64,000 nt of DNA from JALZMG01 sp963844175 (GCA_963844175.1 CAWJNE010000014.1:19542-83541), one strand, 5' to 3'; positions 1-10,389 are shown, counted from the first letter of the stretch. Program-made: numbers and translations. The notes: generated from the sequence alone by a model not told the origin.

Positions 1-64
1 TGTCCGTGATCATCACGGTCAAGGTCTCGACCGGCGTCCCCTCGGCCGAGCCGCCGCCACTCAC
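1..64 (-). CDS. Class III nucleotidyl cyclase, N-terminal fragment (runs off the window)
   Basis: A GTG at 62-64 overlaps the stop of the upstream oxygenase gene (GTGA), the same coupling seen elsewhere in this window. The 21 visible codons read VSGGGSAEGTPVETLTVMITD. The ending TVMITD matches the first beta strand of class III cyclase domains (typically TVLFTD followed by a small motif such as LVGST), whose Asp binds the catalytic metal. Only the start is present, so domain content beyond this is unknown. The call rests on six residues plus the operon position; another enzyme is possible. Confidence 0.5.
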   Translation of the reverse strand, partial: MSGGGSAEGTPVETLTVMITD

Positions 65-1419
65 GGCGGCAGCGCACTCACGAGGCCGGGGATCTCGAAG
101 TCCTCGTCGTGCAGGAAGCGGGTGATCACCCTCGCGCTGACGTCGTTGCCGAGGGCGCGCAGGATGCGCGCGCCGTACGGGTTGGGGACGCTGACGCGAG
201 TGAACCGGCCGACGACAACTCGCCGCCGCGGCAGCTGCTCGATCGTGCGCATCAAGACACCCCCGCCACCGAGGTTGAGGCGGCGGCGGACGATGTCCGG
301 CGACAACGCCCGCATCACCGCCAGCGGCAGCCGCTGCATGGCATGGGGCATGGCGAGATTGAGCTCGTCCACCAGCGCCTTGGTCAGGACCCGCCCCGGG
401 AGCACCTCCGGTCCGTCGTCGTTGGCGAACGGACCGAGCTCCAGCCACTGGCGATCGCGCAGCTGGCTGAGCAGCCGCCGGGTGTCGCTGACGCCGACCG
501 GACGAAGCCCGACCCACGAGAGCTCAGGTGGGAGCGGTGGCTGGCCTCGTCGGCCGGGGACCTTGGCCACCCGCGTTGCCAGCTCGTCGACCACCGGCGC
601 GACGCCGATGCCGAGGTAGGCGCCGACCACGTCCCACATGTGGAGGTACGACTCCTGTTGGTCGGCGGTCCAGCTGATCCCGTAGCGCTCGAGCACCTCG
701 AACGTCGTGATGCTCAAGCTGAGCAGCATCCCGAGCAGGTCCTCCTGGTTGAGCGGCACCTCGTTGTGCTCGCCCAGCGGGTCCACGTCCGACTTGAACA
801 GGTCGTCGTCGACCTCGCCGCGATCGGCCGCGAGGGCCTTCCGGCGGGCGGCGAGGCTGACCTGCTCCCGCTCGCGCTCGTCGATCAAGCGCTCCCTGAT
901 CGCCTGGTGGTAGAGGCGCAACTCGACGCATTGCTGCCACGGCGGATGGGGGTGCGCCGCCAACCCGTCGGTCTCCGGCTTCCACGCTGGATCCCAGAGG
1001 CGACCCTGCGCGCCGTCGCCGCGCTGCGCCACCGCCAACACGAACCGGGCCGTGCCCTTGATCCGCCTGACGAGGTCGTGCTGCAGCCGGGAGTTGGCCC
1101 ACAGCACCCGGGAGCCCCAGGCCGTCGCATAGGACTGCGGGAGCGCGGCGAGGATCAGCGCCCCGCCGATCTCGGTGCCGTAGGCGGCGAACAAGCGTTG
1201 CGCCTCCTCCAACCGATCATCGTCGAGGTCGATCGCCGGTGCCGCCGGCGTCGCCGCAGCGATGACGGCCTTCGGGAACATCGAATCGAGCCGCGTCCGC
1301 TCGCCGGAGACCAGGGCCGCCGCGGGGAGCTCCTTGGCGCGGCGCCTCGACGGCGTCAGCTCCGGGTCACCGATCGTGCGGAGCGCGTCCAGCGTGGTGT
1401 CGGGAAGGATCGACCTCAT
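61..1419 (-). CDS. MpaB/Lcp-like oxygenase (DUF2236 family)
   Basis: The 452-aa protein resembles the DUF2236 group that includes rubber oxygenase Lcp and fungal MpaB, heme-type oxygenases. Family-like segments are the stretch around SLSITTFEVLERYGI and the following W-x-VGAYLGI helix in the middle of the protein. The substrate cannot be told from sequence. I see no signal peptide, whereas Lcp itself is exported. The ATG at 1417-1419 was chosen because it overlaps the TGA of the upstream gene (ATGA), implying translational coupling; the reading frame remains open further upstream but would extend into that gene. A cyclase fragment follows with a GTGA overlap. Confidence 0.7.
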   Translation of the reverse strand: MRSILPDTTLDALRTIGDPELTPSRRRAKELPAAALVSGERTRLDSMFPKAVIAAATPAAPAIDLDDDRLEEAQRLFAAYGTEIGGALILAALPQSYATAWGSRVLWANSRLQHDLVRRIKGTARFVLAVAQRGDGAQGRLWDPAWKPETDGLAAHPHPPWQQCVELRLYHQAIRERLIDEREREQVSLAARRKALAADRGEVDDDLFKSDVDPLGEHNEVPLNQEDLLGMLLSLSITTFEVLERYGISWTADQQESYLHMWDVVGAYLGIGVAPVVDELATRVAKVPGRRGQPPLPPELSWVGLRPVGVSDTRRLLSQLRDRQWLELGPFANDDGPEVLPGRVLTKALVDELNLAMPHAMQRLPLAVMRALSPDIVRRRLNLGGGGVLMRTIEQLPRRRVVVGRFTRVSVPNPYGARILRALGNDVSARVITRFLHDEDFEIPGLVSALPP

Positions 1420-2801
1420 CGCTCGGGCTCCCTCGACGCAGTCTTCTGGGGGATGATCCACTCTTCCAGCGGTGCGCACACCTCGAGCGCGCTGGGGTCG
1501 GCGCCGCGGCCGGGCAGGTCGCCGGTCTCGATCCGCTGCTCGTCGCGCACCGAGTACGGACGCCAGTACAAGGTCTCGTCTTGCTGGCGCGACCGCATCA
1601 GGGTCAGCGCCCAGTTCATCCGCTCGTCCCAGCGCCGCCAGTCCCTGGCGGCGGAGCCGCGGCCGTCGCGCACCGTGCGGTCGAAGCTGCGCACGCGATC
1701 GCCGATGTCGAGGATCGCCCGCTCGACGCGTTCGTCCGTCGTCGGCGGACGATCGTCGGGCACGGTGGCGGTCCCTCGGTGGCGCTCGGGGAAGCGGCGC
1801 AGCGCGGCGGGGTAGTAGGGGCTGCCACGGTGCCGCGGCGGGATGTCGCGCCCGAGGCGCAGCGTCTCGGTGGGCAAGGCCATCACCAGCACCTGGTCCG
1901 TCATCAGGCGCGACCAGACCGTGTCGATGGCCCGCCGCTCCCCGGTCCGCATGTTGAGCAGCATCAGGTACGACAGGTGGGGCGGCACGCCGCGCACCCG
2001 CTCGGCCACCTTGGCCAGGCGCCAGCTGACCGCCTCCGCCGCGCTGTTCGGCACGAGGTCGACGACGATGCTCAGCGCCGGATCGACCAGGTCCTGCTCG
2101 ACGGCGGTGAGCAGCAGGTTGGCGCCGAGCACGAGCTGGGACCGCTGGCGCTCGGCCTCGGCGTCGTGACCCAGTTGGCTCGCCAGCTGGTACAGCGCGA
2201 ATGCTCGCCGCATCGGCTCGACGTGGCGCTGCTCCTTGAGCTCCTTGCGGTCAGTCGAGCCGAGGTCACCCAGGAAGTCGCCGACCAGGCCCGGCCCCTG
2301 GCGGAAGGACTCGCTCGAGACCTCGTTGAGGACGAGCGGCTCGCCTCCGGCTGGCGGCAACGGGAGCAGCGGGGTCTCGAATGACTTCTGCATGGCCCCG
2401 CACACGGACAGGAAGATCAGCCGCTGCCCCCAGGCCAGGGCCCGGCCCAGCCGCTGTCCGTCGGACGCCTTGATGCGCAGGATCGACGGGGTGAGGCGTC
2501 GTCGCAACGGTGCCGCCAGGCCCGAGTTCAGCCGCTGCGGGGCGCGCTCGTTGCCGATGTTCTGCGAGACGGTCAACGTCCCCCACAGCGCGAAGTGGAA
2601 CCAGTTGGCGTTGACGACGGGCCTGCGCTTGCCCTCGGCATCGACGGGCGGTGCGCCGTGGATCGCCGTGTCCAGGAGCTCGGCGAGGTGGCTGTAGGTG
2701 AGGGCGATCCGGTGCGCCCGCAGCGCGCTCTCCGAGGTGTCGGCGACCTTCCTCGTCCACCCCGGATCCAGCACGTTCACGTTGAAGCGGCCTTCGACCA
2801 C
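1416..2801 (-). CDS. Unknown protein co-transcribed with the MpaB-like oxygenase
   Basis: About 461 aa, family not recognised. It is soluble and mostly helical by composition. The segment with NANWFHFALWG and a nearby GRALAWGQRLIF looks like the conserved core. The start is uncertain. GTG 2799-2801 has a strong ribosome site (AGAGGGAG) 6 nt upstream and a TATTCT -10 at 2855-2860. An ATG at 2958-2960 would add 53 residues but lacks a ribosome site, overlaps the divergent hydrolase start, and its extra codons are less G/C-rich at position 3. It is the first gene of an operon with the oxygenase (ATGA overlap), so it may be a partner or accessory of that enzyme. Confidence 0.7.
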   Translation of the reverse strand: MVEGRFNVNVLDPGWTRKVADTSESALRAHRIALTYSHLAELLDTAIHGAPPVDAEGKRRPVVNANWFHFALWGTLTVSQNIGNERAPQRLNSGLAAPLRRRLTPSILRIKASDGQRLGRALAWGQRLIFLSVCGAMQKSFETPLLPLPPAGGEPLVLNEVSSESFRQGPGLVGDFLGDLGSTDRKELKEQRHVEPMRRAFALYQLASQLGHDAEAERQRSQLVLGANLLLTAVEQDLVDPALSIVVDLVPNSAAEAVSWRLAKVAERVRGVPPHLSYLMLLNMRTGERRAIDTVWSRLMTDQVLVMALPTETLRLGRDIPPRHRGSPYYPAALRRFPERHRGTATVPDDRPPTTDERVERAILDIGDRVRSFDRTVRDGRGSAARDWRRWDERMNWALTLMRSRQQDETLYWRPYSVRDEQRIETGDLPGRGADPSALEVCAPLEEWIIPQKTASREPER

Positions 2802-2854
2802 GCGCTGCTCCCTCTGCGAGGCGTCGAACCCCGGGTCGTGGCCCGAGACGGCCG

Positions 2855-2860
2855 AGAATA
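2855..2860 (-). promoter_or_regulatory. Putative -10 box of the oxygenase operon
   Basis: TATTCT on the minus strand, about 54 nt upstream of GTG 2801, leaves a leader that contains the AGAGGGAG ribosome site. No clear -35 is seen. Confidence 0.4.
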
Positions 2861-2958
2861 CCTCCGCTCGGAGTGCGGCGGCGTGGTCGACCGTTCGGCG
2901 GCGCAACGGGTTGTCTTCACCTGCGTCGTCGCCGGCGCGCTGTGCGAGAGTCGGCGCC

Positions 2959-3816
2959 ATGCGACTCCCGGGCGCCGACGGCGCGACGCTCGCCGCCGAC
3001 GCCTTCGGTCCGCCCGACGCACCGCCCGTCGTGCTGCTGCACGGCGGCGGCCAGACCCGCCACGCGTGGGGAGGCACGGCGCGCCAGCTCGGTGATGCGG
3101 GATGGCGGGCGCTGAGCGTCGACCTGCGCGGCCACGGTGACAGCGACTGGTCGACCGACGGGGTGTACAGCCTTGAGCGGTTCGCCGGCGACGTGCTGGC
3201 GGTCGCCGCATCCCTCGACGCGCCGCCGGCGCTCGTCGGGGCGTCGCTCGGGGGGCTGGCCAGCTTGCTGGCGGTCGGTGAGTCACCCACGCCGGTGGCG
3301 TCGGCGCTCGTCCTCGTCGACGTGGCGCCGAGGATCGAGCCGGCAGGCGTCGAGCGCATCCGGGCGTTCATGCGCCAGGGCCTCGACGGTTTCCCGGACC
3401 TGCAGGCGGCGGCCGACGCCATCGCCACGTACAACCCGCACCGGCCGCGACCCAAGGACCTGTCCGGGCTGACCAAGAACCTCCGCCAGCGCGACGACGG
3501 GCGGTGGTACTGGCACTGGGACCCGAACTTCATGGCGCCTGCAGAGCCGCAGGGCGGCGGTGTGGATGGTGTGCCAACGGCGCGGTTCGTCCGCCAGGAG
3601 CGGCTGGAGGCGGCGGCGCAGCACGTCACCGTGCCGACGCTCGTGGTGCGTGGCGCGTCGAGCGACCTGTTGAGCGAGGAGGGCGCCCGCCACCTCCTCA
3701 CGTTGATCCCCCACGCCGAGTTGGTCGACGTCGCCGGCGCCGGCCACATGGTCGCTGGCGACCGCAACGACCACTTCACGGCGGCGGTCATCGAGTTCCT
3801 CAAGTCGGCCGCCTGA
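2959..3816 (+). CDS. Alpha/beta-fold hydrolase
   Basis: 285 aa, the usual length for a single-domain hydrolase. The oxyanion motif HGGG is near residue 34, the nucleophile elbow GASLGG (Ser) near 96, and the catalytic His lies in GAGHMVAGD close to the C terminus. A TYNPHRPRPKDL lid segment is in the middle. The substrate is unknown. No signal peptide, so cytoplasmic. It is divergent from the oxygenase operon. A GAGAGT hexamer 7 nt before the ATG is only a weak promoter candidate. Confidence 0.85.
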   Translation: MRLPGADGATLAADAFGPPDAPPVVLLHGGGQTRHAWGGTARQLGDAGWRALSVDLRGHGDSDWSTDGVYSLERFAGDVLAVAASLDAPPALVGASLGGLASLLAVGESPTPVASALVLVDVAPRIEPAGVERIRAFMRQGLDGFPDLQAAADAIATYNPHRPRPKDLSGLTKNLRQRDDGRWYWHWDPNFMAPAEPQGGGVDGVPTARFVRQERLEAAAQHVTVPTLVVRGASSDLLSEEGARHLLTLIPHAELVDVAGAGHMVAGDRNDHFTAAVIEFLKSAA

Positions 3817-3838
3817 CCCGCGCGCTGCGCCGCAATCG

Positions 3839-3897
3839 GTACCGGTTCCCGTACCGGTTCATCGTCAGAACCGGATCGGGCGGGGCGGCCGTACCCT
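3839..3897 (+). promoter_or_regulatory. typA promoter region with tandem GTACCGGTTC repeat
   Basis: GTACCGGTTC occurs at 3839-3848 and again at 3851-3860, 12 bp apart. A TACCCT -10-like box (3892-3897) lies exactly 6 nt before the GTG start of typA, implying a leaderless mRNA. The tandem repeat could be an activator or repressor site. Confidence 0.45.
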
Positions 3898-3903
3898 CGC
3901 CTG

Positions 3904-5757
<1,854 letters not shown>

Positions 5758-5764
5758 CCGCCCC

Positions 5765-5852
5765 ACCCATCCGAGGGTTTGCGTCCATCCGAGGGCTACC
5801 GGAGGGGCGTCCCCGCAGGTGACCCTCGGATGCAGCAAACCCTCGGATGGGT
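5765..5852. terminator. Nested palindrome between convergent genes
   Basis: Outer arms 5765-5782 and 5835-5852 are 18-bp perfect inverted repeats (ACCCATCCGAGGGTTTGC and its complement). An inner pair (about 5785-5795 and 5823-5832) repeats the core CATCCGAGGG. The core is therefore present four times, twice in each orientation. It lies between the typA stop and a convergent gene, so a bidirectional terminator is likely. Confidence 0.7.
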
Positions 5853-6212
5853 TCAGGCGATGTCGGCGCAGTCGGAGCCGGCGCGGCGGCCGTCGGGGCC
5901 GGCGGCGGGGCGGTGGAGGATCGCCTTGGTCGGCGAGACGGTGATCGCCGGGCCGTCGACCGTGGCCGACCCGTCGACGATCAGGCTGTAACCGCCGGCC
6001 TCCGCCGGCGGCCAGACCAGCGTGACGTCGGGGTGGGCGGTGGCGTTCTCCTGCGAGTGGCGACCGCACCCGTCGACGACGAGCCCGCCGGCACCCAGCT
6101 CGGGCCAGACCGACAGCACGTGGGCTCGGCCGTCGCCGACCGTCACCAGATACGCCACATCGAAGTCCTGGAGCCGGTTGCCCAGCTCGTCGAGCTCCAC
6201 CTTCTCACTCAT
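5853..6212 (-). CDS. Split-barrel flavin/F420-type oxidase-like protein (PNPOx fold)
   Basis: 119 aa, small member of the pyridoxamine-phosphate-oxidase-like split beta barrel. Strand pattern AYLVTVGDGRAHVLSV, then HSQENATAHPDVTLVWPP and GYSLIVDGSATVDG are typical of small FMN- or F420-binding members, which reduce or bind varied substrates. The cofactor cannot be decided from sequence. The start codon lies inside a 17-bp palindrome (6211-6227), a possible autoregulatory operator. Confidence 0.75.
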   Translation of the reverse strand: MSEKVELDELGNRLQDFDVAYLVTVGDGRAHVLSVWPELGAGGLVVDGCGRHSQENATAHPDVTLVWPPAEAGGYSLIVDGSATVDGPAITVSPTKAILHRPAAGPDGRRAGSDCADIA

Positions 6213-6227
6213 TGGTGCACCACCAAT
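6211..6227. promoter_or_regulatory. Palindrome ATTGGTG-CAC-CACCAAT over a start codon
   Basis: Perfect 7-bp arms with a 3-nt centre, overlapping the ATG of the split-barrel gene. A third CACCAAT half-site, inside an 11-bp inverted copy of GCACCAATGAG, occurs at 6263-6273. It looks like an operator; the regulator is unknown. Confidence 0.4.
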
Positions 6228-6288
6228 CTGTGCGACGCGTGCAATTCAGCGATCTCGACCGGGCACCAATGAGCGACAAGCCCGCATC

Positions 6289-6322
6289 GATGGTTCGCTC
6301 GCTCGAAGACCCGCTCCCTCAC
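6289..6322. repeat. Dispersed 34-bp repeat, copy A
   Basis: Matches 19022-19055 at 32 of 34 positions, the first 22 bp exactly. Both copies lie in a divergent intergenic region upstream of a minus-strand gene and in the same orientation. Function unknown. Confidence 0.75.
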
Positions 6323-6352
6323 CTGTCCCACCGTAGCCACGGAGCCTTGACC

Positions 6353-6358
6353 TACGAT
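6353..6358 (+). promoter_or_regulatory. Leaderless -10 box
   Basis: TACGAT ends 6 nt before the ATG at 6365, leaving no room for a ribosome site. Confidence 0.5.
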
Positions 6359-6364
6359 CCGGCG

Positions 6365-6997
6365 ATGCCGGTCCTCCTGCGAGTGCTGCGCGGGGCGATG
6401 GCCGTGGCGACCATCGTTGCGCTGATCGTGACGTTCGCCGACGGCACCGACGAGCCGGGCTTCAACGCCGTCAACTTCTTCAGCTACTTCACGGTGCTCA
6501 GCAACATCGGCGCGATCACCGTGCTCGGGGCGTTGTTCCTGCGTCCGGACCTGATCGCCGATCGGCGCTTCGTCAACTACCGGGGGGCGATCACGCTCTA
6601 CATGGCGATCACCGGCGTCGTCTACAACGTGCTCCTCGCCCCGGCGGCCGCCAACGTCGGCGTTGACCAGGAGTGGACCAACAGCGTCGTCCACGTCATC
6701 GGTCCGGCCGTGATCGTCGTCGACTGGTTCCTCGACCGAGCGCCGCTGCGGTCGACCGTCGTCGAGACGGCGTCGTGGTTGATCTTCCCCGCGGTGTGGC
6801 TGGTGTACACGATGATCCGCGGGCCGATGGCCGACTGGTACCCGTATCCGTTCCTCGACCCGGACTTGAAGAGCATCGGCTCGATCGTCATCACGTGCGT
6901 CGGGATCATGGTGACCTTCGTCGTCTTCGCCTTCGTCCTCCGTCTCGGTGGGCGAGACGGGGAGTCCGGCGGGCGACAGCCCGTCCCAGCGATCTGA
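6365..6997 (+). CDS. Pr6Pr-family integral membrane protein
   Basis: 210 aa with about six membrane helices: residues ~1-22, 35-58 (FFSYFTVLSNIGAI), 70-95, 110-130, 140-158, 175-200. The pattern NFFSYFT-LSN, then Y-R-G-A-ITLYM and a late VYTMIRGP-x-WYPYPF, is that of the FAR-17a/AIG1-like Pr6Pr membrane proteins, whose bacterial function is not established. The ATG at 6365 was preferred over in-frame upstream codons because a TACGAT -10 box ends 6 nt before it and the upstream codons run through a dispersed repeat. A hairpin at 7092-7113 follows. Confidence 0.8.
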   Translation: MPVLLRVLRGAMAVATIVALIVTFADGTDEPGFNAVNFFSYFTVLSNIGAITVLGALFLRPDLIADRRFVNYRGAITLYMAITGVVYNVLLAPAAANVGVDQEWTNSVVHVIGPAVIVVDWFLDRAPLRSTVVETASWLIFPAVWLVYTMIRGPMADWYPYPFLDPDLKSIGSIVITCVGIMVTFVVFAFVLRLGGRDGESGGRQPVPAI

Positions 6998-7091
6998 TCA
7001 ACCCGCGGCCGAGCGTGGCTCGATCGCCGTGGCGGTTGGGCGACTTCCCTCCCCAGCACACCTGGACTACCATTCACCTGGCGGGCGGGAA

Positions 7092-7113
7092 GCCGGTCCG
7101 GAGACGGACCGGC
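7092..7113 (+). terminator. Hairpin GCCGGTCC / GGACCGGC
   Basis: Perfect 8-bp G+C arms with a 6-nt loop, 95 nt after the membrane protein stop and before the peroxiredoxin promoter. There is no T tract. The rest of 6998-7239 holds only the peroxiredoxin leader, with TTGACC at 7173 and TACGGT at 7199 (20-nt spacing, a weak promoter). Confidence 0.45.
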
Positions 7114-7239
7114 GCCCGGCCGGCTGTTCCCCGAACCGGATGCCGTCGGTGCTGTGCCGCAACGGCCGAATCTTGACCCTATTGGTCGGGTTTGCCGGTA
7201 CGGTGAGCGACCCTACCGATGCGATCCAAGGAGCGACAG

Positions 7240-7899
7240 ATGGCCGTCCGTCTCGGGGACACCGCCCCCGACTTCACCGCCGAAACGACCGAGGGCACCA
7301 TCAACTTCCACGAGTGGCTCGGCGACTCGTGGGGCGTGCTGTTCAGCCACCCCAAGGATTTCACCCCCGTCTGCACGACCGAGCTCGGCTACATGGCCAA
7401 GATCAAGCCCGAGTTCGACAAGCGCAACGTCAAGATCATCGGCCTGTCCGTCGACTCGCTCGACCGCCACGAGGCCTGGGCCTCCGACATCGAGGAGACC
7501 CAGGGCACGGCGCCCAACTACCCGATCATCGGTGACTCCGACTTCGCCGTGTCGAAGCTCTACGACATGCTCCCGGCGTCGACCTCCGGCGACTCGGCCG
7601 CCCGCACGCCCGCCGACAACATGACCGTGCGCAACGTCTACGTCGTCGGACCGGACAAGAAGCTGAAGCTGATCCTCGTGTACCCGATGACGACCGGCCG
7701 CAACTTCGACGAGGTGCTGCGGGTCGTCGACTCCCTGCAGCTCACGGCCAACCATCGCGTCGCCACCCCGGCCAACTGGAGCCAGGGCGACGACGTCATC
7801 ATCGCTGGAACCGTCTCCGATGACGAGGCCAAGCAGATCTACCCGGACGGCTGGGACGCGCCCAAGCCCTACCTGCGGATCGTCAAGCAACCGAGCTGA
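7240..7899 (+). CDS. 1-Cys peroxiredoxin (Prx6 type)
   Basis: 219 aa. It reduces hydrogen peroxide or alkyl hydroperoxides in the cytoplasm. The peroxidatic Cys45 sits in HPKDFTPVCTTEL and is the only cysteine visible, so there is no resolving Cys. The long C-terminal domain (NWSQGDDVII and beyond) is characteristic of Prx6. The start ATG 7240 has AAGGAG at 7228-7233, one of the few clear ribosome sites here. A short hairpin (GTGCTC 7904-7909, GAGCAC 7917-7922) follows the stop. Confidence 0.95.
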   Translation: MAVRLGDTAPDFTAETTEGTINFHEWLGDSWGVLFSHPKDFTPVCTTELGYMAKIKPEFDKRNVKIIGLSVDSLDRHEAWASDIEETQGTAPNYPIIGDSDFAVSKLYDMLPASTSGDSAARTPADNMTVRNVYVVGPDKKLKLILVYPMTTGRNFDEVLRVVDSLQLTANHRVATPANWSQGDDVIIAGTVSDDEAKQIYPDGWDAPKPYLRIVKQPS

Positions 7900-7921
7900 A
7901 ACGGTGCTCTTGAGCTGAGCA

Positions 7922-8404
7922 CTACAGCCAGTTCTCCTCGACCCAGGCCCGCACGGGCGGGGCGAGGCGGTCGAGGTGGGCGGCGGGGTCGGCGCGCACC
8001 ATCGACGCGCTGATCGGCACCTGCTGACGCTCGGCGTCGACGACCAGGGCCTCGGCGCCCAGCCGCCGCGCCAACTCGGCCACGTAGTGGTCGCTCGAGC
8101 AGACGACGTCGGGCCCGTCCGGCAGCGGCCACCGGTCACGGAACAGGTCGATCCACCGCTGCCACAGCACCTCGTCACCGAAGTCGGTCGGCAGGTCGTG
8201 GGCGACCTCGATCACCGTGACCTCCGGGTGCAGATCGGCCAGCCACCCCGCCCGCCGCGGCCCCGGCACGGCGTCGTGCCGACCGCTGTTCACGAAGACG
8301 ACGGCCCGAGCGCAGCGTGCAGCGGCGTGCTCGATGAGGAACGAGTGCCCGAGGTGCGGCGGGTCGAACCGACCGACGATCAGGCCGCTGGGGTATCGGT
8401 TCAC
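7922..8404 (-). CDS. NadR/NadM-like nicotinamide-nucleotide adenylyltransferase
   Basis: 160 aa, a single nucleotidyltransferase domain. GRFDPPHLGH near residue 12 is the ATP-binding (H/T)xGH motif and ISASMVR near 135 corresponds to the ISxTxxR motif. NMN adenylyltransferases of this size join ATP and NMN to give NAD. A specific substrate other than NMN cannot be excluded. The GTG start overlaps the TGA of the acyltransferase gene (GTGA), so the two are probably translated as a unit. Confidence 0.8.
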   Translation of the reverse strand: MNRYPSGLIVGRFDPPHLGHSFLIEHAAARCARAVVFVNSGRHDAVPGPRRAGWLADLHPEVTVIEVAHDLPTDFGDEVLWQRWIDLFRDRWPLPDGPDVVCSSDHYVAELARRLGAEALVVDAERQQVPISASMVRADPAAHLDRLAPPVRAWVEENWL

Positions 8405-10389
8405 AACGCCGCCTCGGCCACGACCACCGGGCCGAGGTATCGATCGGCCAGCTCGCGGGCGCCGGCCTCGGAGTAGTGGAGACCGTCCTCGCGGTCCGGC
8501 GGGTCGGTCGTGGACGCCATCCACGCCGCCAGGTCGACGACGACGGCACGGCCGGGGAACGCCGACTCCAGCTCAGCCAGCACCTCGCGATAGCGCTGGC
8601 GGATCAGCGGATCGACGGCCCGGAGCATCGAACCGCTGGCGGGCAGGTCCGGCGTCGGCGGCGCCACCCAGAGCACCTTGCCGACACCATCGTCCAGCAG
8701 GCGCTGCGTCGCCGAGGTGTACTCGGCGGTCAACCGGTCGACGAACAGGTCGTCGGTGGCGACGAGCGGGACCTCGCCCTCGACCCAGACGCGATCGAGG
8801 ACGTCGGTCAACGTCACCATCGCCAGCACGACGTCCGGCACCTCAGCGGCGACCGTCTCCGGCAGTTCCTCGTCGAACACCTCCGTGCAGGCGTCCGACA
8901 GGTCGTCGAAGTCGTCGGTGATCTCGCCGGCGCGCACGAAGCCACAGCCCGGTGCGGCGACGACGCTGACCTCGGCGATGTCGCGATGATCCCGGGCCCA
9001 CTCGACCATGCCGTCCCCCGTGGCCATCGCCGTCGAATCGCCGACGACAAGGACGCGGACCGGACGCGTCAATGCGGCGGGGAGGGACGGCACGGTCGAT
9101 GGGGCAGCGACCGTGGTCGACGCGACGGAGGTGGTCGGCGTCACCACGGCGGCGAGCGGGGCGGCGGGCGGCGACGAGGTCGTCGAGACGACGGCCAGGT
9201 CGGCGCCTCGATCGGCGGCCGCCGTCCCGTCGCCGCTCGACGTGGCGAGCTGGCGGCCGAGCGGCACGACGGCGATCGCCAACGCGACGGCGGCTGCGCC
9301 GACGAGCCCGGCGCGCGCCGTCACCCAGCCGCTCGAGGCGGCGGTGCGGATCGGCCGCTCGAGCAGCACGAACGACAGCACGGCGACGGCCAGGGTGACA
9401 GTGACTCGGACGGCGAACAGGGCGCCGATCGGCAGGCCGGTGCGCTCGTCGATGGCCAGGAAGATCGGCCAGTGGAAGAGGTAGACGCCATAGCTGATGG
9501 CACCGAGCGCCACGAGCGGCCGCCACGACGCCAACCGCCGCCACGGCGACCGCACCTGCAGCCCGACGATCAGCGCCGCCGAGGCGAGCGCGAACACCGG
9601 GAGCCAGCCGTCGTACGCCGGTCCGCGCCCGGAGGGCCAGGTGTTGGCGGCCCAGACGATGACGATCAACCCGGCCGGGGCGAGGAGTCCGGTGGCGGGC
9701 GGCAGGGCTCGCGGGCGGTGATGCAGCACGACGGCCAGCGCCGCACCGACGAGGATCTCGCCCAGCCGCGCCGGCGTCGCCCAGTAGGCAGCGTCGGCGC
9801 CGAACCCGGCGGCGATGCCGGCGGCGAGCAGCGCCCCGGTCACGGCCAAGCCTCCGAAGGCCCAGCAGCGACCGGCCGGGCGCAGGCGGAGCAACAGCAG
9901 CAGGGCCAGCGGCCAGACCCAGTAGAACTGCTCCTCGATCGCCAGCGACCAGTAGTGGTCGAGCGGTGAGCCCGCCGCCTGCCCGGTGCTGACGAGGTCG
10001 GCGTAGCTGTCGCCGCTGGCCAGATCGACCCAGTTGGCGACCTGCAGCAGCGCGCCCCAGAGGTCGCGACGCAGGTCGGTGTCGTCGAGGAACCAGCCTC
10101 GCCAGGCCATGAGTGAGACGGCCACCAGGCACAGCAGGCTGGCCGGCAGCAGCCGGCGGATGCGGCGGGCGTAGAAGGCTCGGGCGTCGACGCCGCCCGT
10201 CTGCTCGTGCTCGACGAGGGCCAGCGACGTGATCAGGTAGCCCGAGAGGGTGAAGAACACCGAAACGCCGACGTAGCCGCCCGGCATCCACGTGAACCCC
10301 CCGTGGAACAGCAGCACCAGCGCCACCGCCACCCCGCGCACCCCGTCCAGCGCCGGCTGGTACCGAAACCCCAGCCGCCCCCGAACCAC
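8401..10389 (-). CDS. OafA/YrhL-type acyltransferase with SGNH domain
   Basis: 662 aa. The N-terminal ~380 residues form an acyltransferase-3 membrane domain of ten or so helices (ALDGVRGVAV, FTLSGYLIT, YWSLAIEEQFYWVWP). A Ser/Thr/Ala linker leads to a C-terminal SGNH hydrolase-like domain with GDSTAMATGDG (block I Ser) and DGLHYSEAGA (catalytic Asp/His). Such proteins O-acetylate or succinylate surface sugars, moving the acyl group across the membrane. The start is GTG 10389, with a TACAGT -10 box 8 nt upstream. Confidence 0.93.
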   Translation of the reverse strand: MVRGRLGFRYQPALDGVRGVAVALVLLFHGGFTWMPGGYVGVSVFFTLSGYLITSLALVEHEQTGGVDARAFYARRIRRLLPASLLCLVAVSLMAWRGWFLDDTDLRRDLWGALLQVANWVDLASGDSYADLVSTGQAAGSPLDHYWSLAIEEQFYWVWPLALLLLLRLRPAGRCWAFGGLAVTGALLAAGIAAGFGADAAYWATPARLGEILVGAALAVVLHHRPRALPPATGLLAPAGLIVIVWAANTWPSGRGPAYDGWLPVFALASAALIVGLQVRSPWRRLASWRPLVALGAISYGVYLFHWPIFLAIDERTGLPIGALFAVRVTVTLAVAVLSFVLLERPIRTAASSGWVTARAGLVGAAAVALAIAVVPLGRQLATSSGDGTAAADRGADLAVVSTTSSPPAAPLAAVVTPTTSVASTTVAAPSTVPSLPAALTRPVRVLVVGDSTAMATGDGMVEWARDHRDIAEVSVVAAPGCGFVRAGEITDDFDDLSDACTEVFDEELPETVAAEVPDVVLAMVTLTDVLDRVWVEGEVPLVATDDLFVDRLTAEYTSATQRLLDDGVGKVLWVAPPTPDLPASGSMLRAVDPLIRQRYREVLAELESAFPGRAVVVDLAAWMASTTDPPDREDGLHYSEAGARELADRYLGPVVVAEAAL

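Noticed and set aside
1..21. CCGTGATCATCACGG palindrome at the left edge
   Set aside because: It falls within the coding start of the cyclase fragment and has an unpaired centre; probably chance.
2958..2961. Divergent start codons overlapping by two bases (ATG 2958-2960 minus and ATG 2959-2961 plus)
   Set aside because: The minus start has no ribosome site or -10 box, and its first 53 codons are poorer in G/C at position 3. GTG 2801 with AGAGGGAG and TATTCT upstream is better.
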